64,000 nucleotides of DNA from Paragemmobacter ruber. GTDB lineage: Bacteria; Pseudomonadota; Alphaproteobacteria; Rhodobacterales; Rhodobacteraceae. A program made the position numbers and the translations under genes. Where the stretch lies: assembly GCF_009908315.1 (NCBI RefSeq), contig NZ_JAAATW010000001.1, positions 1,178,001 to 1,242,000 of the forward strand, read 5' to 3'. Every line of letters starts with the position of its first letter. Position 1 is the stretch's first letter. The notes below the pieces were generated by a model. That model was given only the letters and a program-made list of their open reading frames with translations. It did not search any database and was not told where the DNA came from. Of this stretch, positions 25,206-34,159 are shown piece after piece.

Positions 25206-26440
25206 GACCGGGCAAATCCCCGCCCGACCGCCCGCCATCCCCAGAGCGTGAGCAGGCCCGCCCCTGCGGCCGCCAGCCAGAAGGGCAGGACCAGCGCCAC
25301 GGGTCGCCCGAAAACCGGCTCTGCCACCGCCATCGCCGCGCCCGACAGCACAAGTCCAAGCGGCATCATCCCGGTGGCAATCAAGCGATAGAGGCTGTTC
25401 ACCCGGCCCAGCAGCGCGGGCGGAATGATCCGCTGGCGGTGCGAGACAACGACAAGGTTCCAGACCAGCCCCGAAAACTCGAACAGCGCCATCGACAGTG
25501 CCAGCGTCCAGGCCCCCGGCGCCAGCGCCACGCCCAGAAAGGCTGGGGCCGAGGACAGCAGCATCACCTGCGCCGTCCGCGCCGCGCCCATCCGCGCCAC
25601 GATCCGCGGGCCAAGCAGCGATCCGGCGATCCCGCCCACCGCCGCCGCTGACAGGATCAACCCGTAAACCCCGGCAGAAAGCCCAAGGTTTTCCTGCACA
25701 TGCAGGACCAGCGCCACCATCATCGCCTGATGCAGCAGGTTCCACACCCCTGTGATCAGCGCCAGATCGCGCAGGATGGGCAGGCCGCGCAGGAAATCGA
25801 ACCCCTCCCTCACCTCGCGCCGCCAGTCGCGCGGCCCCGCAGCCTCGGCCCGGAACCGCCCGGAAAGCGAGGCGACCAGCGCCACCGCCACCCCATAGGC
25901 CGCCGCATTGGCCGCGAATGGCAGCGCCACCGCCAGCCCGATCAGGGCCGCACCGATGGCAGGCCCTGCCAGCGCATTGCCGATCAGTTCCACGCTCCAC
26001 AACCGCCCGTTCGCCGCCTCCAGCCGATCCGGCCCCACCAGCGCGGGCAGCAGGGTCTGGGCGGCGTTGTCGCGGAAAACCTCGGCCATCCCCACCAACA
26101 GCGCGGCCAGCACCATCCCGGCAAACAGGCCCGGCAGGGCCACCCCCGCCTCTGGCGCCGCAGGCAGGGGCGAGGCCAGCCAGACGATCAAGGCCGTGAC
26201 ACCAAAGGAAAAGGCCCGCAGCGCATCCATCGCAAGGATCAGCCGCCGCCGATCCACCCGATCCGTCACGACGCCAGCAGGAAGCGAAAACAGGAACCAC
26301 GGCAACCGCAGCGCCAGCGGCACAAGCGCCACCAGCAACGGATCGCGGGTAAGCAGCGTTGCGGCCCAGGCCCAGGCGACCAGCGCCACGCCATCGGCCA
26401 GATTGGTGGCCCCGCTGGCCAGGATGAACCGCATCAACAT
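25202..26440 (-). CDS. MFS transporter (drug:H+ antiporter-3/EntS-like)
   Basis: A 412-residue, about twelve-helix major facilitator with the helix 2-3 loop motif GVVTDRVDRRRLILAMDALR. The fold and wording (NAAQTLLPALVGPDRLEAANGRL, LLGRVNSLYRLIATGMMPLG) match the DHA3 branch that includes EntS and macrolide exporters. Substrate unknown. ATG 26440 is preferred over TTG 26452. Converges on the GMC gene and lies 36 bases downstream of the DUF1523 gene. Confidence 0.85.
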   Translation of the reverse strand: MLMRFILASGATNLADGVALVAWAWAATLLTRDPLLVALVPLALRLPWFLFSLPAGVVTDRVDRRRLILAMDALRAFSFGVTALIVWLASPLPAAPEAGVALPGLFAGMVLAALLVGMAEVFRDNAAQTLLPALVGPDRLEAANGRLWSVELIGNALAGPAIGAALIGLAVALPFAANAAAYGVAVALVASLSGRFRAEAAGPRDWRREVREGFDFLRGLPILRDLALITGVWNLLHQAMMVALVLHVQENLGLSAGVYGLILSAAAVGGIAGSLLGPRIVARMGAARTAQVMLLSSAPAFLGVALAPGAWTLALSMALFEFSGLVWNLVVVSHRQRIIPPALLGRVNSLYRLIATGMMPLGLVLSGAAMAVAEPVFGRPVALVLPFWLAAAGAGLLTLWGWRAVGRGFARS

Positions 26441-26476
26441 CGCGCCACCCAATCCGGGCGGCGCGGGACAGTCAAC

Positions 26477-27121
26477 CTACTTCCGCCCCGTCACGCGCCG
26501 GAACCAGCCACCCACCCCGGCCTTGGCGCGATCCGCCCTCCGGTCCAGATCATCCAGCGTTTCCTGCGCCTCGATCACCGCGGGTTCGATCATGCGTTCG
26601 CGGAACTGCAGCCACATGCGCCGGATCATGAACAGGATGCCCGCCAGAACGGTCAGGATGATGATGCTGATCCACGGGATGACGCGGGTATCGGGCCCCG
26701 CCACCTCGCGCAGCGAGATCGCGTTGGGGAATATGGTGAAAAGCTGGTTGCGCCACCCGTAATGCGTGATCGCCACCCATTTCGGCGCGGCGGCGGTCGA
26801 TTGCAGTTCCTTGGCCGAGGTGTTCAGCGACGAGGAATTCATCTTGAAATAGGGCGGCCAGCCCCAGCCGGTATCTTCGTTGCGATATTCCATCGTCTTG
26901 CCGTTCGGATAGACGGCATTGATGAAGAACACGTCGCGGCTGGTTCCCGATCCCGTCCCCACATCGGGCGCGGCCCAGAACCAGCTGTTCTCGCCCAGAT
27001 CCATGCGGCGGTTCTCGGTGCCGACGATGCGAACGATGTCGGTCTGCGGCAGGGTGTAATGCAGGAAGGCAAAGATCAGCAAAGCCGCGATGCCGTAGAC
27101 TGTCCATTTCAAGAAACGCAT
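26477..27121 (-). CDS. DUF1523 family membrane protein
   Basis: A 214-residue protein with an N-terminal hydrophobic helix (residues 8-25), a periplasmic-type domain containing ENRRMDLGENSWFWAAPD and NEDTGWGWPPYFKMNSSSL, a second helix (about residues 147-166, WISIIILTVLAGILFMIRRM) and a charged cytoplasmic tail. It belongs to DUF1523; function unknown. It follows a small membrane gene by 7 bases on the same strand. Confidence 0.85.
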   Translation of the reverse strand: MRFLKWTVYGIAALLIFAFLHYTLPQTDIVRIVGTENRRMDLGENSWFWAAPDVGTGSGTSRDVFFINAVYPNGKTMEYRNEDTGWGWPPYFKMNSSSLNTSAKELQSTAAAPKWVAITHYGWRNQLFTIFPNAISLREVAGPDTRVIPWISIIILTVLAGILFMIRRMWLQFRERMIEPAVIEAQETLDDLDRRADRAKAGVGGWFRRVTGRK

Positions 27122-27128
27122 TTCCGCC

Positions 27129-27395
27129 TCAACTGAAGTTCAGGATCCAGACCAGCGCCACCACCACCACGGTCGGGATGACGAACACCAGCCAGATCAG
27201 CCGCCGCCGCAGGCTGTGGTCATAGGCGGCCAGCCCTGCCGCGATGAAGGCGTCGCGCGAACCTGCGACATCGCCATGGTCGTATGCCTTTTCCAGCCGC
27301 TCCCGTTCCACGGAGCGGGCATAGATCGACAGCAGCCAGTAGATCACCGCCAAGGCAAGATAGCCAAACAGTGCCAGCTTGAAGAAGGCAAGCAT
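27129..27395 (-). CDS. Small two-helix membrane protein upstream of DUF1523
   Basis: An 88-residue protein with helices at about residues 5-24 (FKLALFGYLALAVIYWLL) and 67-85 (LIWLVFVIPTVVVVALVWIL), joined by a charged segment RSVERERLEKAYDHGDV. ATG 27395 is chosen because the hydrophobic helix starts there. Its 7-base spacing to the DUF1523 gene implies co-translation. Function unknown. Confidence 0.75.
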   Translation of the reverse strand: MLAFFKLALFGYLALAVIYWLLSIYARSVERERLEKAYDHGDVAGSRDAFIAAGLAAYDHSLRRRLIWLVFVIPTVVVVALVWILNFS

Positions 27396-27501
27396 CACAA
27401 CCCCCGTCCACCTGCCCCAATGTGGCGTGCCGCCCGGCCAATCGCAAGCCGTCGCCCGCTTTCCGCTTGGCAGGCGGGCGCGGCGCGGCCACCATCGGCG
27501 C

Positions 27502-28773
27502 ATGACCGACCCTCTGACCGCCGCCATAGATGACCGCCGGGCCGCCCTGATCGGGCTGGCGCAGGATCTGATCCGCATCCCCACGCTGAACCCGCCAGGT
27601 CGGAACTACCGCGCCATCTGCGACTATCTTGCCGCGCGCCTGCTGGCCCAAGGCTGGGAGGTGGAGGTGATCCGTGCGCAAGGCGCGCCGGGCGACAGCG
27701 ATGCCTTTCCGCGCTGGAACATGGTCGCGCGGATGGCATCGGGGCGGGCGGGGGACTGCGTGCATTTCAACAGCCATCACGATGTGGTGGAGGTGGGCCA
27801 TGGCTGGACGCGCGATCCCTTCGGCGGCGAACTGGACGGCGACCGCATCTATGGCCGGGGCGCCTGTGACATGAAGGGCGGCCTTGCCGCCAGCCTGATC
27901 GCGGCCGAGGCGTTTCTTGCCACCACCCCGGACTGGCGCGGCAGCATCGAGATCAGCGCCACGGCGGATGAGGAATCGGGCGGCTATGGCGGCGTGGCCT
28001 GGCTGGCCGAGCGGGGCTATTTCGCGCCCGCGCGGGTGCAGCACGTCATCATCCCCGAACCGCTGCACAAGGATCGCATCTGCCTTGGCCATCGCGGCGT
28101 CTGGTGGGCCGAGGTGGAAACCCATGGCCGGATCGCGCATGGCTCCATGCCCTTTCTGGGGGACAGTGCGATCCGCCACATGGGCGCGGTGCTGGAGGAG
28201 ATCGAGCATCACCTCTACCCCCTGCTTGCCACGCGCCAGACGGCGATGCCGGTGGTGCCGCCGCAGGCGCGGCAATCGACGCTGAACATCAACTCCATCC
28301 ATGGCGGCGAGGCGGAGCCCCCCGAAGGTTACACCGGCCTGCCCGCGCCCTGTGTGGCCGACCGCTGCCGGATCGTCCTGGACCGCCGCTTCCTGATCGA
28401 GGAAGCGGTGGATGACGTGAAGGCCGAGTTGCGCGCGGTGCTGGACCGGGTGCAAAGCCGCCGCCCCGGCTTCAGCTACACGATCCGCGACCTGTTCGAG
28501 GTGCAGCCCACCCAAACTGACCGGGGGGCGCCCATCGTGCGATCCACCGCCGCCGCGATCGAACGCGTACTGGGGCAGGTGGCCGATTACGTGGTCAGCC
28601 CCGGCACCTACGACCAGAAGCATATCGACAGGATCGGCAGGCTGCAGAACTGCATCGCCTATGGCCCGGGCCTTCTGCATCTGGCGCATCAGCCGGATGA
28701 ATGGGTGGGGGTGCAGGACATGATCGACAGTGCCAAGGTGATGGCACTGGTGTTGCAGGATCTGCTCAGTTGA
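27502..28773 (+). CDS. M20 family metallopeptidase (ArgE/DapE-like)
   Basis: A 423-residue M20 dizinc amidohydrolase. Metal and catalytic residues are visible: His in HFNSHHDVVEVG, bridging Asp in YGRGACDMKGGLAA, Glu-Glu in ATADEESGGYGG, and a His near the C-terminus (LLHLAHQPDEW). A dimerisation domain is inserted at about residues 195-310. Annotated relatives include acetylornithine deacetylase and succinyl-diaminopimelate desuccinylase, but the exact amide substrate cannot be read. ATG 27502 begins the family N-terminus. Confidence 0.88.
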   Translation: MTDPLTAAIDDRRAALIGLAQDLIRIPTLNPPGRNYRAICDYLAARLLAQGWEVEVIRAQGAPGDSDAFPRWNMVARMASGRAGDCVHFNSHHDVVEVGHGWTRDPFGGELDGDRIYGRGACDMKGGLAASLIAAEAFLATTPDWRGSIEISATADEESGGYGGVAWLAERGYFAPARVQHVIIPEPLHKDRICLGHRGVWWAEVETHGRIAHGSMPFLGDSAIRHMGAVLEEIEHHLYPLLATRQTAMPVVPPQARQSTLNINSIHGGEAEPPEGYTGLPAPCVADRCRIVLDRRFLIEEAVDDVKAELRAVLDRVQSRRPGFSYTIRDLFEVQPTQTDRGAPIVRSTAAAIERVLGQVADYVVSPGTYDQKHIDRIGRLQNCIAYGPGLLHLAHQPDEWVGVQDMIDSAKVMALVLQDLLS

Positions 28774-28924
28774 CGCAGCCCACCGGCCCGCTGCGCGACT
28801 TTGCCCGCATTGTTCCCCAATAGGACACAATTCCGCCAAAACCGTCTAATAGCCCCGTTCTCTGAATGTGGCCGCGCCTTTCGCGGTCGGCCCGGCGATG
28901 AAGACTGAACAGAGGGGCAGACCT

Positions 28925-29683
28925 GTGACGACCCAACCCACCGTGACGCCGAAAGGGACCGTCCTTCTTCTAGGCGCCCGCTCCGATGTGGCCCGCGCCA
29001 CGGCACGGCGCTATGCCGCCGCCGGTTATGCGATCCAACTGGCCGCGCGCGATCCCGAACGGCTGGCGGCGGAAAAGACCGATCTGGAACTACGCTACCG
29101 GGTGGCAGTCACGCTGTTGCCTTTCGACGCGCTGGATGTGGCGGGGCATGGCGCCTTTGTAGCCGCCTTGCCGGTGCTACCGGATGTGGTGGTCTGCGCC
29201 GTGGGCCTTTTGGGAAAACAGGCCGAGGATGAGCAGGACATCGCCGCCGCCATCACCGTGATGCGCAGCAATTTCGAAGGCCCGGCCAGCATCCTTGGCC
29301 ATCTGGCCAATGCCTTTGCCGCCCGCCGTTCCGGCACCCTCATCGGGATCAGCTCGGTCGCGGGCGACCGGGGGCGTGCCACGAATTACATCTACGGATC
29401 GGCCAAGGCGGGGTTCACCGCCTATCTGTCCGGCCTGCGCAACCGGATGGCGGGGATGGGCGTGCATGTGATCACCGTCTCGCCCGGTTTCATCGCCACG
29501 CGGATGACGGCGGGGATGGACCTGCCCGCCAAGCTGACCGCCACGCCCGAAGAAGTGGCCGAGGCGATTTTCGCGGCACAGGAAAAGCGCCGCAATGTCA
29601 TTTATGTCCGGCCCATCTGGTGGTTGGTCATGCTGATCATCCGCAACATTCCCGAACCTGTATTCAAGCGACTGAAGATTTGA
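28925..29683 (+). CDS. SDR oxidoreductase, DprE2-like
   Basis: A 252-residue short-chain dehydrogenase: N-terminal Rossmann VLLLGARSDVARATARRYA, catalytic Ser in IGISSVAGDRGRATNYIYGS and YxxxK in YGSAKAGF, then a C-terminal membrane-associated helix IWWLVMLIIRNI. DprE2-type enzymes reduce the 2'-keto intermediate of polyprenyl-phosphoryl ribose to the arabinose epimer; the DprE1-like gene closes this operon. GTG 28925 is chosen for its GAGGGG Shine-Dalgarno at 7 bases; ATG 28898 is the alternative. First gene of a five-gene operon. Confidence 0.82.
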   Translation: MTTQPTVTPKGTVLLLGARSDVARATARRYAAAGYAIQLAARDPERLAAEKTDLELRYRVAVTLLPFDALDVAGHGAFVAALPVLPDVVVCAVGLLGKQAEDEQDIAAAITVMRSNFEGPASILGHLANAFAARRSGTLIGISSVAGDRGRATNYIYGSAKAGFTAYLSGLRNRMAGMGVHVITVSPGFIATRMTAGMDLPAKLTATPEEVAEAIFAAQEKRRNVIYVRPIWWLVMLIIRNIPEPVFKRLKI

Positions 29684-29701
29684 ACGAGGAGATTTCTTCG
29701 C

Positions 29702-30958
29702 ATGTTTTCTGCATCCCATAGCCCGATCTCCGTGCCCTGTTCGGCCACCGAAGAACTGGCGAAACCCCGCACGATCCTTATTCTGGCACTGCTGTGCCTT
29801 GTGGCCGGGCTGAAGACGGTGGTGGATTTCTACATGAAATCCGAAGGTCTGACGACCTATGTGATGACCGATATTGATACCTTCTGGCTGGCAGGCTGGC
29901 TGTACTGGGATGGTCGGCTCGACGATGCCTATCGCACCACGACGCTGTTCGCCGCGCAGGCCACGGTGCTGGATAGCGAATCCTTCATGCCCTATACCTA
30001 TCCCCCGCAGTACAATTTCCTCAGCGTGGCGCTGGGGGCGGTGCCGATCTGGATCAGCTATGCGATCTTCGTCCCGCTCAGCTTTGCGCTTTATGTGGTG
30101 GCGGTGCGCAACCTGGCGCCGGGGCATCTGGGGCTGGTGTTCCTGCTGATCTTTCCCGCGATCCTCGTGAACGTGCGCACGGGTCAGAACGGGCTTCTCG
30201 TGGCGGGGCTGGTCGCGTTGGCGGCGCGGGGGATCATCGCGCCGCACCTGCGGGCGGGCTTTGCGCTGGGCCTTGCGGCGATCAAGCCGCATATCGCCAT
30301 CGGCATCGGCGCCGCCGCGATCCTGACCGGGCAGTGGCGGCTGGCGGCGCTGGCGATCGCCACCTGCCTTGTCACGCTGGCGGCGGCGGCGGCGGTGTTC
30401 GGGACAGAGATGTTCACGCTGATGCTCTCCGCCTCGGCCGAGGCGATGGGTTTCCTCAAGATGGGGGTCTATCCGCTGCATCGGATGGTGTCGGTCTATG
30501 CCTTCCTGCGCAGCTTCGGCGCCCCGGCCGAACTGGCGCTGGCGGTGCAGTCGATCTTTGCCCTGCTGACGGTAGGGGGGCTTTTGTTCATGGCCTATCG
30601 CCGGGTGGACCGCGTGGTCCTGGTGGCGGCGGCCATCGTGGCCCCGCTGTTCATCAGCCCTTACGCCTATGACTATGACATGACGCTGGTCGGCGTCGCG
30701 CTGGCCCTGCTGGCGACGCGCCTTATCGCCCGCGCCCGTCCCGGGCAGATGACCATCCTGCTGGGCCTGCTCTGGGTGGCCACCGTCTGGGGGATCCCCA
30801 CCACGCTGATCCGCGATTCAAGCGGGCTTGTGCCTACCTATGAAGACCCTAACATCTTCCCGTCGGTTCAGGCCCTGCTGAACATCGCCACCGTCCTCTT
30901 CGTGGCGCGAATCTTGCGGCAGGCCCCCACCACGACCGAGGAAAGGGCCCTTGCATGA
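29702..30958 (+). CDS. GT87 family membrane glycosyltransferase (DUF2029)
   Basis: A 418-residue polytopic GT-C transferase with about ten helices. The catalytic acidic loop after helix 1 is TDIDTFWLAGWLYWDGRLDD, and DUF2029/GT87 features PYTYPPQ, NVRTGQNGLLVAGL and AIKPHIAIGIGAA are present. GT87 enzymes use polyprenyl-phosphate sugars outside the cytoplasmic membrane. Its place inside the operon suggests it transfers arabinofuranose from the lipid carrier made by the neighbours, a role comparable to mycobacterial AftA. GAGGAG precedes the ATG; the stop overlaps the next start. Confidence 0.85.
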   Translation: MFSASHSPISVPCSATEELAKPRTILILALLCLVAGLKTVVDFYMKSEGLTTYVMTDIDTFWLAGWLYWDGRLDDAYRTTTLFAAQATVLDSESFMPYTYPPQYNFLSVALGAVPIWISYAIFVPLSFALYVVAVRNLAPGHLGLVFLLIFPAILVNVRTGQNGLLVAGLVALAARGIIAPHLRAGFALGLAAIKPHIAIGIGAAAILTGQWRLAALAIATCLVTLAAAAAVFGTEMFTLMLSASAEAMGFLKMGVYPLHRMVSVYAFLRSFGAPAELALAVQSIFALLTVGGLLFMAYRRVDRVVLVAAAIVAPLFISPYAYDYDMTLVGVALALLATRLIARARPGQMTILLGLLWVATVWGIPTTLIRDSSGLVPTYEDPNIFPSVQALLNIATVLFVARILRQAPTTTEERALA

Positions 30959-32436
30959 CCGCCAATCCTGCCCCCATGCCGATCATGGACGTCCCACCCC
31001 CACCGGAGGCGATGCCGGATCAGGCGGTGCTGGTTGTCGATCTGGACGGCACGTTGGTGCGTTCGGACATGCTGCATGAAAGCTTCTGGTCGGCCTTCGG
31101 GCGGAACTGGCGCAGCCCGTTTCAGGCGATGGCGGCCCTGATGGGCGGGCGCGCGGCGCTGAAGCGGATGCTGGCCGAACGGTCGCATGTCGATGTGACC
31201 ACCCTGCCCTATGACGAGGTGGTGCTGGACCATATCCGCGACTGGCGTGCCAGCGGCGGGCGCACCGCGCTGGTGACGGCGGCGGATCAGGCGCTGGCCG
31301 ACCGGATTTCCGCGCATCTGGGCATCTTCGATGAAACCCATGGATCGAACGGGCAGACCAATCTGAAAGGCGCCGCCAAGGCCGCTTTCCTGACCCGGCA
31401 TTTCGGGGCCGGGCGTTTTGCCTATATGGGCGATCATGCCGCCGATCTGGCCGTCTGGGCCGAGGCGGGGGCGATCATCACCGTGAACGCCAAGCCCGAT
31501 GTCGCCCGCCGGGCCGAGGCGCTGGGCAAGCCCATCGAACATATCGTCACCGCCCAGCCCATGCTGCGCCCCTTTTTCAAGGCGCTGCGTCCGCATCAAT
31601 GGCTGAAGAACGTGCTGATCTTCGTGCCGGTGCTGGCCGCGCACCGCATGGATGCGCCGACGCTGCTGCAGGGGTTCCTGGCCTTTGCCGCCTTCAGCAT
31701 GATCGCGTCAGGCGTCTATCTGCTCAACGACCTGCTCGACCTTGGCCCCGATCGCGCCCATCCGCGCAAGCGCAAGCGCCCCTTCGCGTCAGGCGCGCTG
31801 CCGGTAGCCATGGGCACCTTCCTGGCGCCGGCCTTCCTGATGGGCGGCTTGTGCCTGTCGATCCCGCTGGGATGGCCCTTCGTCACGATGATGGCCTGCT
31901 ATTTCGTGCTGACCACGGCCTATTCGCTGCATCTGAAACGCAAAATCGTGATCGACATCTGCGTTCTGGCGGGGCTTTACACGCTGCGCATCGTGGCGGG
32001 CGGCGTGGCGACGGGGATCGAGATTTCGGTCTGGCTCTTCGCCTTCGCGATCTTCTTCTTCTTTGCGCTGGCCGCGGTGAAGCGGCAGGCCGAACTGGTG
32101 GATCTGGCCGAGCGGGGCAAGCTGGACGTGGTCGGCCGGGGCTACCATGTGAACGACCTGCCCATCATCAGCATGATCGCGCTGGGCGCAGGCTTTGTGT
32201 CGGTGCTCGTGCTTGCGCTCTACCTCAACACGCCGGATGTGCGCGAACTCTACAGCCAGCCTGCGGTGCTGTGGGGGGTGTTTGTCATCCAGCTGTACTG
32301 GATCACCCGTATCGTGCTGATCACCCATCGGGGGCAGATGCACGACGATCCGGTGATCTATGCCGTGAAGGACAAGGTCAGCCGCGTCTGCCTGCTGGCC
32401 TCTGTGGGGTTCATCGGCGTGGGGGCGATGCTGTGA
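30955..32436 (+). CDS. HAD phosphatase fused to UbiA polyprenyl-phosphate (phospho)ribosyltransferase
   Basis: A 493-residue fusion. Residues about 22-200 are a HAD phosphatase (VVDLDGTLV, Asp29/Asp31; YMGDHAADLAVW). Residues about 205-493 are a UbiA-type prenyltransferase with nine or so helices, motif 1 NDLLDLGPDRAHPRKRKRP and motif 2 DDPVIYAVKDKVS. The UbiA clade with RxHPxKRKRP resembles decaprenyl-phosphate phosphoribosyltransferase (Rv3806c), which joins PRPP to polyprenyl phosphate. The HAD part would remove the 5-phosphate. Both ends overlap neighbours by 4 bases (ATGA, GTGA). Confidence 0.85.
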   Translation: MTANPAPMPIMDVPPPPEAMPDQAVLVVDLDGTLVRSDMLHESFWSAFGRNWRSPFQAMAALMGGRAALKRMLAERSHVDVTTLPYDEVVLDHIRDWRASGGRTALVTAADQALADRISAHLGIFDETHGSNGQTNLKGAAKAAFLTRHFGAGRFAYMGDHAADLAVWAEAGAIITVNAKPDVARRAEALGKPIEHIVTAQPMLRPFFKALRPHQWLKNVLIFVPVLAAHRMDAPTLLQGFLAFAAFSMIASGVYLLNDLLDLGPDRAHPRKRKRPFASGALPVAMGTFLAPAFLMGGLCLSIPLGWPFVTMMACYFVLTTAYSLHLKRKIVIDICVLAGLYTLRIVAGGVATGIEISVWLFAFAIFFFFALAAVKRQAELVDLAERGKLDVVGRGYHVNDLPIISMIALGAGFVSVLVLALYLNTPDVRELYSQPAVLWGVFVIQLYWITRIVLITHRGQMHDDPVIYAVKDKVSRVCLLASVGFIGVGAML

Positions 32437-32849
32437 CACGGACGACGCTGGTCCTGCGCTATGGCGCCTTTGCGGTGCTGGCGACGCTGGCCAATCTGGG
32501 GGTGCAGCGCATCGTGCTCGCCATAGGCGAAGGCGCGGCGGTGTTCACGCTGGCCATGCTGGCGGGAACGGCGGCGGGGCTGGTGCTGAAATACATCCTC
32601 GACAAACGCTATATCTTCAACGACGCGACCACCGGCCTGCGCGCGGGCGGGCAGCAGTTCCTGCTTTATACGGTGATGGGGCTGGTGACGACGGCCGTCT
32701 TCTGGGCCACGGAAACCGCCTTCTGGCTGATCTGGCAGACGGATGCGATGCGCGAGCTGGGCGCGGTGATCGGGCTGACGGTGGGCTATGTGGTGAAATA
32801 CAAGCTGGACAGCAAATACGTCTTCACCCGGCGCGAGGCCGTGGCATGA
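32433..32849 (+). CDS. GtrA-like membrane protein
   Basis: A 138-residue, four-helix GtrA family protein starting at GTG 32433, which overlaps the previous stop (GTGA). Motifs: RYGAFAVLATLANLGVQRIV, LKYILDKRYIF and the C-terminal YVVKYKLDSKYVF. GtrA proteins help flip or deliver polyprenyl-linked sugars; mycobacterial Rv3789 is a GtrA protein next to dprE1. The 4-base ATGA overlap with the DprE1-like gene implies coupled translation. Confidence 0.85.
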   Translation: MTRTTLVLRYGAFAVLATLANLGVQRIVLAIGEGAAVFTLAMLAGTAAGLVLKYILDKRYIFNDATTGLRAGGQQFLLYTVMGLVTTAVFWATETAFWLIWQTDAMRELGAVIGLTVGYVVKYKLDSKYVFTRREAVA

Positions 32850-34153
32850 AACTGTCCGGCTGGGGGCGCACGCCCGTGCATGACACGCGGCTGGTGCAGC
32901 CCGATGACGAGGCCGGGTTGCGCGCGGCGCTGGCGGATGGCCCGCTGATCGCGCGCGGCAATGGCCGCGCCTATGGCGACAGCGCGGTGGGGCGGCAGAC
33001 CGTGGACATGCGGCGGTTCGATCGGGTGCTGGCCTTCGATCCCGCCACCGGCCAACTGGTGGCCGAGGCCGGGATCCTGCTCGGCGACATCATCGCCGCC
33101 TTCCTGCCGCAGGGATGGTTTCCCGCCGTCACGCCCGGCACGAAATTCGTGACGCTGGGCGGCATGATCGCCGCCGATGTGCATGGCAAGAACCACCACC
33201 GCGATGGCGGGATGCGCGCCACCATCGACTGGATCGACGTGATGGATGGCGCGGGTCAGGTGCAGCGCTGCACGCCCGCCGACAACCATGATCTGTTTGA
33301 CCGCACCGTGGGCGGCATGGGCCTGACCGGCATCATTCTGCGCGCCGCGATCCGCCTGCGCGCGGTAGAGACGGGCTGGATCCGCCAGACCACCACGCCC
33401 GCCGCAAACCTTGCCGCCGCGATGGACCTGCTGGATGCCGAAACTTCGGCCACCTATTCGGTGGCGTGGATCGACTGTCTGGCCACCGGCGATGCGATGG
33501 GCCGTTCCCTTGTGATGACGGGCGAACATGCCCAGCGGGATGAGCTGGGCCGCCACCCGCCCCTGCCGCGCGCCAAGGGCAAGAAATCGGTGCCCGTCGA
33601 TCTGCCGGGCGTGGCGCTGAACCGCTACAGCGTGCGCGCCTTCAACGCGCTTTACTGGCAGGCGGGCCTGCGCAAGCAGGGCACGCAACTGGTGGACTGG
33701 GACAGCTATTTCTACCCGCTCGACGCGATCCTCGGCTGGAACCGCATCTACGGGCGCAAGGGTTTCCTGCAATTCCAATGCGTGCTGCCCGATGCCACGG
33801 CCCGGGCCGGCATGACAGCCCTGTTGCAGGCGATTTCGGCCAGCGGTCAGGGGTCGTTCCTTGCCGTGCTGAAACGGCTGGGGGCGGAAGGAACGGGGGT
33901 TTCCTTCCCGCAGCCGGGGCATACGCTGGCCCTGGATTTCCCGGCCACGGCGCGGGCGCAGGCCCTGTTCGACCGGCTGGAGGCGATCACGCTTGATCAC
34001 GGCGGGCGTTTCTATCTGGCCAAGGATGCCCGGCTGTCGGCCCGCATCCTGCGCGCCGCCGATCCGCGCATGGAACCTTTTGCCGCGCAGCGCCGGGCGG
34101 GGGGCGAGGCGGGCCACTTCGCCTCGATGCAGTCAGACAGGCTGCAGCTTTAG
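32846..34153 (+). CDS. DprE1-like polyprenyl-phosphoryl-ribose 2'-oxidase
   Basis: A 435-residue VAO/PCMH-type FAD oxidase. N-terminal FAD domain: RGNGRAYGDSAV, PGTKFVTLGGMIAADVHGKN and HHRDGG. C-terminal domain: FYPLDAILGWNRIYGRKGFL and YLAKDARLS, where Lys393 matches DprE1 catalytic Lys418. It should oxidise the ribose 2'-OH for reduction by the SDR partner. The position equivalent to M. tuberculosis Cys387 is Ala362 (GHTLALDFP). It ends the operon, 6 bases from the convergent panC stop. Confidence 0.88.
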   Translation: MKLSGWGRTPVHDTRLVQPDDEAGLRAALADGPLIARGNGRAYGDSAVGRQTVDMRRFDRVLAFDPATGQLVAEAGILLGDIIAAFLPQGWFPAVTPGTKFVTLGGMIAADVHGKNHHRDGGMRATIDWIDVMDGAGQVQRCTPADNHDLFDRTVGGMGLTGIILRAAIRLRAVETGWIRQTTTPAANLAAAMDLLDAETSATYSVAWIDCLATGDAMGRSLVMTGEHAQRDELGRHPPLPRAKGKKSVPVDLPGVALNRYSVRAFNALYWQAGLRKQGTQLVDWDSYFYPLDAILGWNRIYGRKGFLQFQCVLPDATARAGMTALLQAISASGQGSFLAVLKRLGAEGTGVSFPQPGHTLALDFPATARAQALFDRLEAITLDHGGRFYLAKDARLSARILRAADPRMEPFAAQRRAGGEAGHFASMQSDRLQL

Positions 34154-34159
34154 CGCGCC

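Noticed and set aside
25202-28773. Choline/betaine operon around the GMC oxidoreductase
   Set aside because: No betaine aldehyde dehydrogenase, BetI or choline transporter is adjacent; the neighbours are an MFS exporter and membrane proteins of unknown function.
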